Source of the DNA: Flagellimonas pacifica
GTDB taxonomy: Bacteria > Bacteroidota > Bacteroidia > Flavobacteriales > Flavobacteriaceae
Length of the DNA stretch: 64,000 nt
Direction of reading: 5' to 3'
NCBI RefSeq assembly: GCF_900215465.1
Contig: NZ_OBEH01000001.1
Span: 1,260,668 to 1,324,667 of the forward strand
The stretch's first letter is position 1. Every line of letters starts with the position of its first letter. Position numbers and translations under genes: made by a program. Positions 27,319 to 38,600 of the stretch are shown here, piece by piece. The notes beneath the pieces are model-generated. The model was not told the origin of the DNA. It did not search any database and was given only the letters and a program-made list of their open reading frames with translations.

Positions 27319-30300
27319 ATGAAATTTAAACTATCTAAAACAATAGCTATGCTCTCTAGGATATTTATTTTGCAACTAGTATTCTGCTATTTTGCAATGG
27401 CAAATGAGGGGTATACGCAAAGTATGAAAGACATCTACCTTGAGTGGAGTTCCATTCGACAAGTAAAGGTGTTGGATGTCTTTGAAGAAATCGAGAACCA
27501 ATCAGCTTTCAAATTCAATTATGATGAGAAAGATGTTAACAGGAAAGCAAAACTACTTATAGCGCAGGGTTCACATTCTGTGTATGAATTATTAGAGTTA
27601 ATAAGTAGAGAATCTTCTTTGAATTTTAAAAGGATGAACAGTACTATTGCTGTTACTCCTAGACTTGAAAAAGAAGCACCTGAAATAACTGAAAAAATAG
27701 TACAACAAACAATAACAGGAACGGTTACCGATAGTGCCGGGTCGCCTTTACCTGGTGTCAATGTTGTGGAAAAGGGTACTGCTAATGGTGCCTCAACGGA
27801 TTTTGACGGATATTACAGTATCAATGTTTCAGATGGAGCAGTCTTGGTGTTTTCTTCGTTAGGATTTACTTCTAAAGAAGTAGCCGTGGGCAGTCAGTCG
27901 TCTATCAATGTAGTTTTGGCGGAAGATGCAGAACAGTTGGGAGAAGTAGTTGTGACAGCTTTGGGTATTAAAAGAGAAGAAAAGACTTTGACGTATGCAC
28001 AACAGACGGTTAGTGCAGATGAGATTACCAAAACAAGGGATGTAAACTTCCTTAATAGTATAAATGGTAAAACTGCAGGTGTAGAAATAAAGAAAAGTAG
28101 CTCTGGAGCTGGTGGATCTACCAAGATTGTATTAAGGGGTAACAAATCGTTAAGTGGTGACAGTACTCCACTATTTGTAATTGACGGTATTCCTTTGGCA
28201 AACAATAGAGGTGGTCAGCCTGGTATGTGGGGTGGTACCGATTCTGGAGATGGAATATCAGCATTGAACCCGGATGATATAGCGAGTATAAGTATTTTGA
28301 GAGGGGCAAATGCAGCTCTTCTTTACGGTAGTGCTGGTGCCAATGGGGTTGTACTGATTACTACCAAAGAAGGACAAGCTGGTAAAACTACGGTTTCCCT
28401 TAACTCAGGTGTTACTTTTGAAAGTATCATTGAAACACCAGATTTACAATTCAAGTATGGTGCTATTGGAGAAGCTAAAGAAAGTTGGGACACTACCCCA
28501 GGGAATTATGCTAGCGATTATGTAGATGATTTCTTTTCAACAGGAGCCAACTTTATTAATTCACTTTCCATAAGTGGCGGAAATGATAAGACTACGGCCT
28601 ATTTTTCGTATTCTAATACTTCGGCAACTGGTATTACTCCTGAAAACACGTATGCTAGAAACAACGCTTCTTTTAAACAGTCTACCAAACTATTAAATGA
28701 TAAGTTGACTGTAAGCTCAAATATTATCTTGTCTATAGAGAATTCTGAGAATAGATTGCCTTCTGGGTATTACCTCAATCCTCTAACCGGTCTTTACTTC
28801 TTTCCAAGAAATAGGGATTTCGCAGATACTAAGAACAACTATCAAATATTTGATGATACGCGTAATCTTTTTGCGCAGAACTGGTTTGTGAATGATCACC
28901 ACCAGTCCAATCCGTATTGGATTATTCATAATCAACCTAGGGAGCAGAAGAATAGAAGGGTAATTGCAAATTTGACCTTGAACTATCAGATTATGGATGC
29001 ACTTAACCTTCAGGTTAGGGGTAACTATGATTATGGGAATGTTACACGGGAACAAAGACATGCTGCAACTTCCAATCCTACTAATGTTAATGAGAATGGT
29101 TCATGGGAGTATCACAAATATGAAGATCGTTTGGTCTATACGGATGCAATCTTGACCTATGATTCTGATTTGTCCGATGACTTTAGTCTTACCGCACTTG
29201 TTGGAGGTAGTTATACTGAAACTGATTATGGAGACGGGGTTAGGGTTACTCGAAGTAGTGGTAATGGCCTAATCTACCCAAATGAATTCAATTTCCAGAA
29301 TTTGGATCTGACGCAAACACCTGTTCAATCAGTAACCAATGGTGTAATAGAAAAGCAAGGTTTATTTGCCAATGCCACATTGGGATATAAAGAGATGTTA
29401 TTTTTAGATCTTGGAGGAAGAAATGATTGGGCTTCAACTTTGGCACTTACAGGAAATGACTCTTACTTTTATCCATCAGTTGGTTTAACGGCAATTGTTA
29501 GTGAAATGTTTGACATGCCAGAAGCCATTAGCTTTGGAAAATTCAGGATTTCCAGAACCCAGGTGGCCAACGAGGTGCCTTTTAACCGAATTAACCCTCA
29601 AAATAGTATATCAGATCCAGTTGGAAGCTTGACTAGAAATACTACGAAGCCTTTTACTGATGCAAAACCTGAAATTATCACAAGTACGGAGTTCGGTGCT
29701 GATTGGCGCTTCTTTGGAAATAGGCTTGGAATAGATTTCACCTATTATAATATCAAGAGTGAAGACCAGTTTATTCCAGTTGCTTTAGATGCTTCTGATC
29801 CAGAATCTGAAGGTAGATATACCCGTAAGTTTATCAACGCCGGTGAAATTGTGAACAAAGGAGTTGAAATTTCGCTTAACGGATCTCCGGTTAAAAATGA
29901 TAACTTGGAGTGGAATACCGCATTTAACTTTACCAGAAATAGAAGTGAAATTGTGGATATAGGGCCAGATGATGCAAGGGTTGTAAACCTAGGGTCTTCT
30001 GAGGGCTATAGCTCTAGATTGGTCGAAGGAGGAAGATTTAATGATTTATATGTGTTGAAATTTAGAAGAGATGATCAAGGAAGAATACTATTTGATGATA
30101 ATGGAAACCCATTAAGAACTCAAGAAAGAGAGTTGATAGGTAACCTTGATCCAGACTTCACGTTAGGTTGGAACAATACAATCTCTTATAAAAGATGGAG
30201 TGCCAGTGCCTTGATTAATGGGGTGTTCGGTGGAAATGTATTCAGTCAAACAGAGTCCATGTTAGATGGTGCTGGGGTTTCACAAAGAACTGCAGATGCA

Positions 30301-30675
30301 CGTGATGCCGGAAGTGTTGCGGTAAACGGTGTTGTAGAATCATCCGGAGCCGCGGTTACCAGTGTGGATCCAGAACAATGGTTCCGTTTCATTGGAGACC
30401 GTAATGGTGTTGGAGAGGCTTATGTGTACGATAGAACAAACATTAGATTGGCACAGTTGTCTTTGGCATATGATATTGATTTGGCTAAATTGAACATGCC
30501 ATTTATACAATCAGCATCTATAGCCTTTATCGGTAACAACTTGTTCTTTTTGAAAAAAGATGCACCATTTGATCCAGAATTAGCTATGAGTACCGATAGA
30601 AATTCTGTAGGGCTAGATAACTTTAATCTGCCGTCTACACGGAACTATGGATTGAACCTTAAAGTAACTTTTTAA
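27319..30675 (+). CDS. SusC/RagA-family TonB-dependent transporter with STN signalling domain
   Basis: 1118 residues. A signal peptide (to about residue 35) is followed by an STN domain (about 38-115, VKVLDVFEEIENQSAFKFNY), a carboxypeptidase-D regulatory-like domain (about 132-205, ITGTVTDSAGSPLPGVNVVE, DGYYSINV), a plug (about 220-350, LRGNKSLSGDSTPLFVIDGI, SISILRGANAALLYGS) and a 22-stranded barrel ending in NYGLNLKVTF with terminal Phe. SusC imports oligosaccharides through the outer membrane using TonB energy, with SusD as lid. The STN domain fits control by the upstream FecR/ECF pair. SusD follows after 3 bp. Its ligand cannot be read from sequence. Confidence 0.96.
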   Translation: MKFKLSKTIAMLSRIFILQLVFCYFAMANEGYTQSMKDIYLEWSSIRQVKVLDVFEEIENQSAFKFNYDEKDVNRKAKLLIAQGSHSVYELLELISRESSLNFKRMNSTIAVTPRLEKEAPEITEKIVQQTITGTVTDSAGSPLPGVNVVEKGTANGASTDFDGYYSINVSDGAVLVFSSLGFTSKEVAVGSQSSINVVLAEDAEQLGEVVVTALGIKREEKTLTYAQQTVSADEITKTRDVNFLNSINGKTAGVEIKKSSSGAGGSTKIVLRGNKSLSGDSTPLFVIDGIPLANNRGGQPGMWGGTDSGDGISALNPDDIASISILRGANAALLYGSAGANGVVLITTKEGQAGKTTVSLNSGVTFESIIETPDLQFKYGAIGEAKESWDTTPGNYASDYVDDFFSTGANFINSLSISGGNDKTTAYFSYSNTSATGITPENTYARNNASFKQSTKLLNDKLTVSSNIILSIENSENRLPSGYYLNPLTGLYFFPRNRDFADTKNNYQIFDDTRNLFAQNWFVNDHHQSNPYWIIHNQPREQKNRRVIANLTLNYQIMDALNLQVRGNYDYGNVTREQRHAATSNPTNVNENGSWEYHKYEDRLVYTDAILTYDSDLSDDFSLTALVGGSYTETDYGDGVRVTRSSGNGLIYPNEFNFQNLDLTQTPVQSVTNGVIEKQGLFANATLGYKEMLFLDLGGRNDWASTLALTGNDSYFYPSVGLTAIVSEMFDMPEAISFGKFRISRTQVANEVPFNRINPQNSISDPVGSLTRNTTKPFTDAKPEIITSTEFGADWRFFGNRLGIDFTYYNIKSEDQFIPVALDASDPESEGRYTRKFINAGEIVNKGVEISLNGSPVKNDNLEWNTAFNFTRNRSEIVDIGPDDARVVNLGSSEGYSSRLVEGGRFNDLYVLKFRRDDQGRILFDDNGNPLRTQERELIGNLDPDFTLGWNNTISYKRWSASALINGVFGGNVFSQTESMLDGAGVSQRTADARDAGSVAVNGVVESSGAAVTSVDPEQWFRFIGDRNGVGEAYVYDRTNIRLAQLSLAYDIDLAKLNMPFIQSASIAFIGNNLFFLKKDAPFDPELAMSTDRNSVGLDNFNLPSTRNYGLNLKVTF

Positions 30676-30678
30676 AAA

Positions 30679-32265
30679 ATGGATATGAAGAAGTATATAT
30701 ATGTATTATCAATGGTGTTGGCACTAGGTGCTTGTACCAGCGACTTTGAAGAGACCAATACCAATCCATATGAGATTTCTGATGAATCACTAAAACAGGA
30801 TTTTAATAATATTGGTGCTTTCTTTCCAGGTTTACTGTCAAACCTTTATGGAATTCAGATTGACCATAATTTGACCAATGATTCCTATGCTCGGCATTTG
30901 GCTACTCCAACACCGTTTGTGGGTGGAGTGAACAATACAACGTATTACTTGCGTTGGAACAGATATTGGACCGTACAGTACAACAATGTAATGGCTCCAG
31001 CCAATCAGGTTATCGATATAGCCGCTCAAGAGGAAGGCAACGATGTGTTTATTGAATTGGCCAATTTAATCAAGGTTATTTCTATGCATCGTTTAACGGT
31101 TTACCAAGGACCTGTAGTCTATACTGAATACGGTTTGGGGAAATCTGGAGCGTATGATAGTGAACAAGCGCTTTATAATGCGTTTTTCTCAGATTTGGAT
31201 CGTATAATTGGTGTTCTAAAAGCAAATACAGACTTTGGTGGTTTTAAAGCTTTTGATGCCAGTTATGGTGGAGATATTGCCATGTGGGCTAAATTTGCAA
31301 ATTCTTTGAGACTTCGTTTAGCCATTAGAATTTCAAAAGTAGATCCGGCAAAGGCTCAAGCGGAAGGGGAAAAAGCCATTGCAGATACGGCTGGGCTTAT
31401 TCTGACCAATGCTGAGAATTTCAATATTTCCAATTATGGTAGAAAGTATCACCCGGCAGTAATTTGTTTTGAGTGGAATGATACTCGTATGAGTGCATCT
31501 ATGGAATCTATTTTAGGTGGATACCAAGACCCAAGAGTCAGTGCCTTTTTTGATCCGGTAACTGATGATGCAGTAGTGGCAGATCATCCAGGTTTTCCAT
31601 ATAAGGGAATTCGTAATGGGGCAAATTTAGGTGCCAAGGATGACCGATTGAGTTACTCTACTATTGACCTGTCTTTTAACGACCCTGCTGCGGTAACTGA
31701 GCGTAAATTAATGAGTGCTGATGAAGTTCATTTCCTTTTAGCTGAAGCAGCCCTTAGGGGTTGGGCCAATGCAGGAGATGCTGGCACGCATTACGAAACA
31801 GGAGTCCGTACCTCTTTTGAGTTATGGGGAGCAGGTGGTGTTGATGATTACTTAGCCGACAATACCAGCATACCATGGGATTATACAGATCCTAAAGCAG
31901 CTGCAGGTGTTAATGCCTTTACTAATAGGATCACAAATACTGTTGCTTGGGATGAAGGAGCTGATAATGAAACCAAATTGGAGAAGATCATTACCCAAAA
32001 ATGGATTGCTGCTTATACGGATTCTATGGAACCTTGGGTAGACCATCGTAGAACAGATTATCCAAAGCTTCCGTTTAATTACCAAAATGATAGTAATTCG
32101 GATTGGGGAGTTATTGCGGCAGATGACTTTTTAAGAAGAATGACATTCATCAACAGCGAGCGGGAAAATAATCCCACAGGCGTTGCTGATGCAACTACTA
32201 AGTTAGGTGGCCCAGATGAAATAGGAACACGACTCTGGTGGGATACCGGAGGACCTAATTTCTAA
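30679..32265 (+). CDS. SusD/RagB-like outer membrane lipoprotein (SusD-like_2 type)
   Basis: 528 residues with lipobox LGAC. Early sequence FEETNTNPYEISDESLKQDF and the later MSADEVHFLLAEAALRGWAN and EKIITQKWIAAYTDSMEPWV match the SusD-like_2 branch. The fold is a TPR-type helical core with a surface glycan-binding face, forming the lid over SusC. It begins 3 bp after the SusC stop. A strong terminator starts 16 bp after its own stop, so downstream genes may be expressed at a lower level or from their own promoter. Confidence 0.95.
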   Translation: MDMKKYIYVLSMVLALGACTSDFEETNTNPYEISDESLKQDFNNIGAFFPGLLSNLYGIQIDHNLTNDSYARHLATPTPFVGGVNNTTYYLRWNRYWTVQYNNVMAPANQVIDIAAQEEGNDVFIELANLIKVISMHRLTVYQGPVVYTEYGLGKSGAYDSEQALYNAFFSDLDRIIGVLKANTDFGGFKAFDASYGGDIAMWAKFANSLRLRLAIRISKVDPAKAQAEGEKAIADTAGLILTNAENFNISNYGRKYHPAVICFEWNDTRMSASMESILGGYQDPRVSAFFDPVTDDAVVADHPGFPYKGIRNGANLGAKDDRLSYSTIDLSFNDPAAVTERKLMSADEVHFLLAEAALRGWANAGDAGTHYETGVRTSFELWGAGGVDDYLADNTSIPWDYTDPKAAAGVNAFTNRITNTVAWDEGADNETKLEKIITQKWIAAYTDSMEPWVDHRRTDYPKLPFNYQNDSNSDWGVIAADDFLRRMTFINSERENNPTGVADATTKLGGPDEIGTRLWWDTGGPNF

Positions 32266-32280
32266 AGGGGAAACAAAAGA

Positions 32281-32310
32281 AAACCTGTGGCTAACCCCAC
32301 AGGTTTTTTT
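32281..32310 (+). terminator. Rho-independent terminator after SusD
   Basis: AAACCTGTGG (32281-32290) pairs perfectly with CCACAGGTTT (32297-32306), loop CTAACC, and the descending arm runs into seven T (32304-32310). It lies between susD and the FG-GAP gene, both on the plus strand, so it would separate or attenuate the two. Confidence 0.9.
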
Positions 32311-32349
32311 AATAGTAATTTCAAGTCACATCCAAACCTAAGCTAAAAT

Positions 32350-35300
32350 ATGAATAGCAACTACAAAATCTGTATAGCTTGCTGCATGCTGCTACTTATA
32401 AATTCATGTCAAAAAATAGACTCAAGTAAGCTGTTTTCTAAAATGCCCTCGAGCCATACAGGGGTCAAGTTTAAAAACTTGGTAGTAGAAACTGATGAGT
32501 TCAATATTCTCACTTATGGTAATATATATAATGGAGGAGGGGTTGCCGTTGGCGACATCAATAATGATGGATTGCAAGACCTTTACTTTACAGGAAGTAT
32601 GGTAGGTAGTCGTTTATATTTGAACAAAGGAGATTTTAAGTTCAAGGAAATTGCAAAAGATGCAGGAGTATTTGCTGAAGGACGTTGGAACACTGGTACT
32701 TCAATGGCCGATGTGAATGGAGATGGTTTTTTGGATATATATGTGTGCAGATCGGCTGCCAAGGATAGTGAAAAAAGAAAAAACCTATTGTTCATTAATA
32801 ATGGTGACCTTACGTTCACAGAAAAATCAGCTGAATACGGATTGGATGACCTAGGATATTCTACGCAGGGCAATTTTTTTGACTATGACCGGGATGGAGA
32901 TTTGGATGTGTTTGTTTTAAATCATTCTGTTCAACCCTATTCTAGTTTTAAAAACACCTCAAAAACCCTAAGGCAAAAAGTACATCCAGACTATGCAGAC
33001 CGTTTGTACCGAAATGATAATGGCAAGTTTGTGGATGTAAGCAGAGATGCCGGAATAATATCCAGTGTGTTAGGCTTCGGATTAAGTGTGTCCGTAAGTG
33101 ATATTAATGGTGATGATTGGCCGGATATTTATGTATCAAATGATTTTCATGAGCATGATTTTTTATACCTGAACAATGGTGATGGTACTTTTACTGAAAG
33201 TTTAAAGGAATTTATAGGCCATACTTCCCATTTTTCCATGGGTTCTGATATTTCCGATATTAACAATGATGGCAGGCCAGATATTATTACTCTGGATATG
33301 CTTCCTGAAGGGAATTTTAGGCAGAAAATGGTTTCAGGTCCAGATAATTATGATAAGCACCAGTTTTTGGTAAACTCTGACTTCCATCACCAATATATGA
33401 GGAACATGCTGCATTTAAACAAAGGAAATTCATTTGCAGAGATTGGACAATTGGCAGGGATACATGCAACAGATTGGAGTTGGGCACCACTCTTTGTCGA
33501 TTTCAACAATGATGGTTATAAGGATATATTTATTACCAATGGTGTTAAACGGGACTACACTAATATGGATTTTATGAATTTCGCTGTTCAAAAACGGCTT
33601 GAAGAAATGGATTCTGGAGTTGAAACGGCTATAAAGGATTTACTTGAAAATATTCCCTCAACCATTGAAGAAAATTATGCATATGAGAATAAAGGAGATT
33701 TAACCTTTAATAAAACTACAAATGATTGGGGTCTAGGAGAGAAGTCGTTGTCAAACGGTGCTGCCTATGCCGATTTGGATAATGATGGAGACTTCGATAT
33801 CATAGTCAACAATACAGACGAAGAAGCTTTCATATACCGCAATAATAGTGAGCTTGGCAATCTCAACTACCTTAAAATTCAATTTAAAGGAAAAGAAAAA
33901 AATACGTTCGCAATCGGAACCAAAGCAATTGTTAAAATTGGGAAGGAACAACAATATCAAGAATTATACCCGTCTAGGGGTTTTCAATCTTCAGTAGACC
34001 CTTCGTTAATATTTGGTCTGGAAAACAGCGCACAGGTAGATGAGCTTAAGGTTATATGGCCAGATGGTAATGTGACAATCGAAAATGATGTCCAAGCAAA
34101 TCAAACCTTGGTTCTAGAACAAAAAAATGCAACTTCACCCAAGATTACTAAAGAGAATGTTTCTAAGCTATTTTATGAAGATATAACTTCAGATAGCTTG
34201 CTAACCTTCAAGCATAAAGAAAACAAGTTTGTCGATTTTAAAAGAGAATCGCTTATTCCTCACATGCTGTCTACACAAGGACCAAAATTGACTCAAGGAG
34301 ACATTAACTCTGATGAACTTGAAGACATTTTCATTGGAGGAGCCAAAGGATTTTCGGGAAGTTTGTTCCAGCAAGGAAAAAATGGAAATTTTGCTGCTTT
34401 AAAAAGTAGTTTTTTGGAGCAAGACATTAATTCAGAAGACGTAGATGCACACTTTTTTGATGCGGATGGGGATAATGATTTGGACCTTTACGTAGTTAGT
34501 GGCGGTCATGAATTTGAAGAAGGTGCGCCTGAACTTCAAGATAGATTATACATAAATAATAGCGGTAGCTTCAGTAAAATGGAATCCTCTTTGCCAAAAA
34601 TGTATGCCAATGGTTCCTGTGTAAAATCATACGACTATGATCAAGATGGAGATGAAGACCTTTTTGTAGGTGGAAGATCCACGCCTGGAAAATATCCTAT
34701 GGCGCCTAGAAGCTATGTGCTTGAGAATGATGGAAGGGGTAATTTTAAAGATGTAACCGATGAGGTTAATGTGGATTTGGTTCAACCGGGAATGGTTACT
34801 GATGCAATTTGGACAGATTTTAATGGAGATTCAATCAAAGATTTGATTTTGGTTGGAGAGTTTATGGCTATACGGTTTTTCGTGAACAATGAAGGGAAAT
34901 TGGTGGAAAGCGCTAATCCTGTAGTTGGCGAAAACATAAAAGGATGGTGGAACAAAATTGTAGAGGGAGACTTTGATAATGATGGAGACTTGGATTATAT
35001 ACTGGGCAATTTTGGTTGGAACTCGCAGCTAAAGGCCTCTGTTGATGAGCCAGTTCGGATGTATGCCAAGGATTTCGATGACAATGGAGCAATTGATCCC
35101 ATTCTATGTTCCTATTTAATGGGAGAAAGCTATCCTGTATTCTCAAAAGATGATCTGGTTGGGCAATTAAATGGATTAAAGAATAAGTATGTTAACTATT
35201 CAGATTATGCCAACCAAAAGATTACAGATTTGTTTTCTGCAGATGAATTGGAAGATGCATACACTTTAGAAGCCAATAACTTTGCTACAAGTTATTTGGA

Positions 35301-35664
35301 GAATTTGGGTAACGGCCAATTTAAGATTGTATCACTTCCTGTCCAGGCACAATTTTCGCCAATCTATGCGATTTTGGTTGAGGATCTTAACCAAGATGGA
35401 AATCTAGACCTTATTCTCGCAGGAAATTTTTATGGAACACGCGTAAAATATGGACGTTATGATGCCAACAAAGGTTTAGTGCTTTTGGGCAATGGTAAAG
35501 GTGAGTTTGAATCCGTTGAAAATGAGATAAGCGGACTTGATATTGAAGGTGAGGTAAGGGATATGCAATTGATCAATGGTAAGTCTGAAAAACCAATGTT
35601 ACTTTTTGCAAGAAACAACAAACCCGTTTTGTTGTACAGAGCAAAATCTGAGAAATCCGACTAA
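32350..35664 (+). CDS. FG-GAP/VCBS-repeat lipoprotein with ASPIC/UnbV domain
   Basis: 1104 residues with lipobox INSC (Cys20). Two sets of FG-GAP/VCBS blades (about 55-470 and 635-1080) carry many calcium-type D-x-N-x-D-G loops such as GDINNDGLQDLYF, DVNGDGFLDIYV and DYDRDGDLDVFVL. An ASPIC/UnbV domain lies between them (about 510-590, LYPSRGFQSSVDPSLIFGLE, LKVIWPDG). The blades should form one or two surface beta-propellers. It occupies the slot where SusE/SusF-like surface glycan-binding proteins usually sit, and the other SusCD pair in this window has a homologous protein in the same slot. A binding role is inferred from that; the exact ligand is unknown. Confidence 0.92.
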   Translation: MNSNYKICIACCMLLLINSCQKIDSSKLFSKMPSSHTGVKFKNLVVETDEFNILTYGNIYNGGGVAVGDINNDGLQDLYFTGSMVGSRLYLNKGDFKFKEIAKDAGVFAEGRWNTGTSMADVNGDGFLDIYVCRSAAKDSEKRKNLLFINNGDLTFTEKSAEYGLDDLGYSTQGNFFDYDRDGDLDVFVLNHSVQPYSSFKNTSKTLRQKVHPDYADRLYRNDNGKFVDVSRDAGIISSVLGFGLSVSVSDINGDDWPDIYVSNDFHEHDFLYLNNGDGTFTESLKEFIGHTSHFSMGSDISDINNDGRPDIITLDMLPEGNFRQKMVSGPDNYDKHQFLVNSDFHHQYMRNMLHLNKGNSFAEIGQLAGIHATDWSWAPLFVDFNNDGYKDIFITNGVKRDYTNMDFMNFAVQKRLEEMDSGVETAIKDLLENIPSTIEENYAYENKGDLTFNKTTNDWGLGEKSLSNGAAYADLDNDGDFDIIVNNTDEEAFIYRNNSELGNLNYLKIQFKGKEKNTFAIGTKAIVKIGKEQQYQELYPSRGFQSSVDPSLIFGLENSAQVDELKVIWPDGNVTIENDVQANQTLVLEQKNATSPKITKENVSKLFYEDITSDSLLTFKHKENKFVDFKRESLIPHMLSTQGPKLTQGDINSDELEDIFIGGAKGFSGSLFQQGKNGNFAALKSSFLEQDINSEDVDAHFFDADGDNDLDLYVVSGGHEFEEGAPELQDRLYINNSGSFSKMESSLPKMYANGSCVKSYDYDQDGDEDLFVGGRSTPGKYPMAPRSYVLENDGRGNFKDVTDEVNVDLVQPGMVTDAIWTDFNGDSIKDLILVGEFMAIRFFVNNEGKLVESANPVVGENIKGWWNKIVEGDFDNDGDLDYILGNFGWNSQLKASVDEPVRMYAKDFDDNGAIDPILCSYLMGESYPVFSKDDLVGQLNGLKNKYVNYSDYANQKITDLFSADELEDAYTLEANNFATSYLENLGNGQFKIVSLPVQAQFSPIYAILVEDLNQDGNLDLILAGNFYGTRVKYGRYDANKGLVLLGNGKGEFESVENEISGLDIEGEVRDMQLINGKSEKPMLLFARNNKPVLLYRAKSEKSD

Positions 35665-35677
35665 AAATAATGAAGTC

Positions 35678-38600
35678 ATGAAAAAAATCACAGCACTTCT
35701 CTTACTTGTATCACTGGGTGTAATGGCCCAGAAAGCTACGGTGAGCGAAGAAATACAACAATTGGACACTTATGGTTTTGGTACTCCCAATCCGGTTCCG
35801 ATTCTTACGGAAAACCCAAAAATATTCCCCTATTTCAAGTTTGAGGGATACTCTCATACTTCGCAAAAAAAAGGATGGAAGGTCGTCAAATTGGAGAACG
35901 AATATATAGAAGTTTATGTGTTGCCCGAAATAGGAGGTAAGGTATGGGGAGCTATTGAGAAAAGCACAGGCAATGAATTTTTGTACAGGAACGAAGTGGT
36001 CAAGTTTAGGAACATCTCTATGCGTGGGCCTTGGACTTCGGGAGGAATCGAATTTAACTTTGGAATAATAGGGCATCACCCATCAACCGCCACTCCTGTC
36101 GACTATAAAATTATGGAGAACAAGGATGGAAGTGTGAGTTGTGTTGTGGGAAATTTGGATTTACCGTCCAGAACATATTGGCAGGTGGAGATAAGACTTG
36201 AAAAGGATAAGGCCTATTTTGAAACCAATGCGTCGTGGTATAACGGAACGCCTTTAAATCAATCGTATTACAATTGGATGACAGGAGCTGCACCAGCTAC
36301 AAATGATTTAGAATTTTTTATTCCGGGGAATGGCTATTTGGAGCACGACGGGACATGGAAAAAATGGCCTATTGATGATAAAGGAAGAAATCTGGCCATG
36401 TATGAGAACAATAATTTTGGCCCTTCAAAATCTTACCATATAGTTGGGGATTACAAAAACTATTTTGGAGGATACTATCATGATAGTAATGTTGGTTTTG
36501 GACACTTGTCACCCTATGAAGAAATGCCAGGGCAAAAGTTATGGTTATGGGCGTTATCTAGATCGGGAGGTATTTGGGAAGATTTGCTGACGGATACAGA
36601 TGGGCAGTATATTGAATTTCAGGCCGGGCGATTGTTCAATCAATATTTTCCTGGAGCAGAAAATCCAGTTTCTCAAGCTAATTTTGAACCACATGTGATG
36701 GATACATGGCAAGAACTCTGGTTTCCAATAAAACAGATTGGTGGCATGGAGGCAGCGTCTGAATATGGAGTGCTTAATATTGAGCGTAAGGGAGATAACG
36801 CCACTTTGGGAATTAATGCGCTACAAGCCTTTGATGAAATGCTGCAGATTCTTATAAATGGAGAAGAAGTTTCTACAGAAAATCTTCAAATGAAGCCGAT
36901 GCAGGTCTTTGAAAAAACCTTCAATTGTAAAGATTCAGACACCTTGGAAGTGTTTTTGGGAGCGGATAAGCTTCAGTATACTTCGGTGAATAAAACCTTG
37001 CTCAAAAGAGATTTTGTGTATGATCCAGAGATTAAAGCGTCCGAAGTAGAAAAATTGTTCCATGAAGCTTCCGAAGCCATGAAATACCGTGAATATAATC
37101 TGGCAAATGAAAAACTATCCGCATTATTGGCATTAAACCCATCCCATTCCAGAGCTTTGATTCTTTTAGCTGAAGCTGAATTTATAAAAACACGGTATAA
37201 CAAAGCTTTAGAGCATGTCAATACCGTATTGCAATTGGATACGTATAACCCTGGAGCCAATTACATGGCAGGAATTGCTTATTGGGCACAAGGTGATGCA
37301 CTTAACGCTATTGAATCTTTGGGTTGGGCGGCTAGGTCAATTCAATACCGTTCTGTTGCCTACGCGCAAATGGCCGAAATCTATTTGCATGAAAATAACT
37401 TGAAAAAAGCAGCGACATATGCTAAAAAAGCGTTGGCGTTTAATACTTATAATTTAAATGCAAGACAGGTGTTATTGGTGGCTTACAGAAAGTGGAACAA
37501 AGCTGATACATTTAATAAACAGCTTGACAAAGTCTTAAAAATTAGCCGAATAAACCATTTCGCATCTTTTGAGGAAATACATTTTAAAAATGGGGCCACA
37601 GCTGCTATTTTGGACAATATTCATAATGAATTTGGCAATGAGACTATATTGGAACTTGCCTTGACCTATCTAAATTTGGGACAAGATGAAACAGCTATGG
37701 AATTGTTGGGTTTAAATTCTGAGGATAGTAAATCCAAACTATTTTTGGCATACGCTTCAAAAGGGAAAGATGCTAAAAAAAGTATTACATTAATTAATCA
37801 ACTGGCACAAACATCACCAAATTTTGTTTTTCCATATAGAAGAGAAAGTATACCTGTTTTGGAGTGGGCCGTTTCCATAAATAATGATTGGAAGTTTAAA
37901 TACTACTTGGCTCAGAATTATTTAGCGGTTGGGTTAAAAGATAAAGCCAAAGAATTGTTGGAACAGTGCGGAGATACTCCGGATAATGATGCTTTTTATA
38001 AATTCAGGGCTAAAACTTTGGACAGTGCCTCTTATGAGAGCAAGTTGAAGGATTATGACACGGCTCTGGAGTTGAACAATAATTATTGGAAAAACTGGGA
38101 TGATCTTATCTTGTTTTATTTGGAAAATGGTAAAAACGAGGAGGCAACATCACTTGGTAAAAAAGCGGTCAAGAAGTTTCCGGGCAATTACAATGTTGGC
38201 CTTAGTTATGCCAAATCTTTGGTCTCCACAAGTAGCTATTCCAAAGCAATTTCTGTGTTGGACGGGTTGAATATCCTTCCATTTGAACACGCCTCTGAAA
38301 GTAAAAGTATATACAATGCTGCACACATTTATTTAGCAAAACGGTATATGGATAAAAATCAATTTGGAAAAGCCATTGGTTTGCTTGAAGCTTCAAAAAA
38401 ATGGCCAGAAAATTTGGGAATAGGAACACCTTATAATCCAGATGAGCGTTTGTCGAATTACTTGTTGGGAATATGTTCTGAGAGTATGGGCAAACCAAAT
38501 GAAGCGAAAGCATATTTGGAGAATGTGGTAAACCATAAAGGGAGCAATGTTACAGGGGTAAATACCCTTTTTACACTTTTGGCGCTTGATAAATTGGGAA

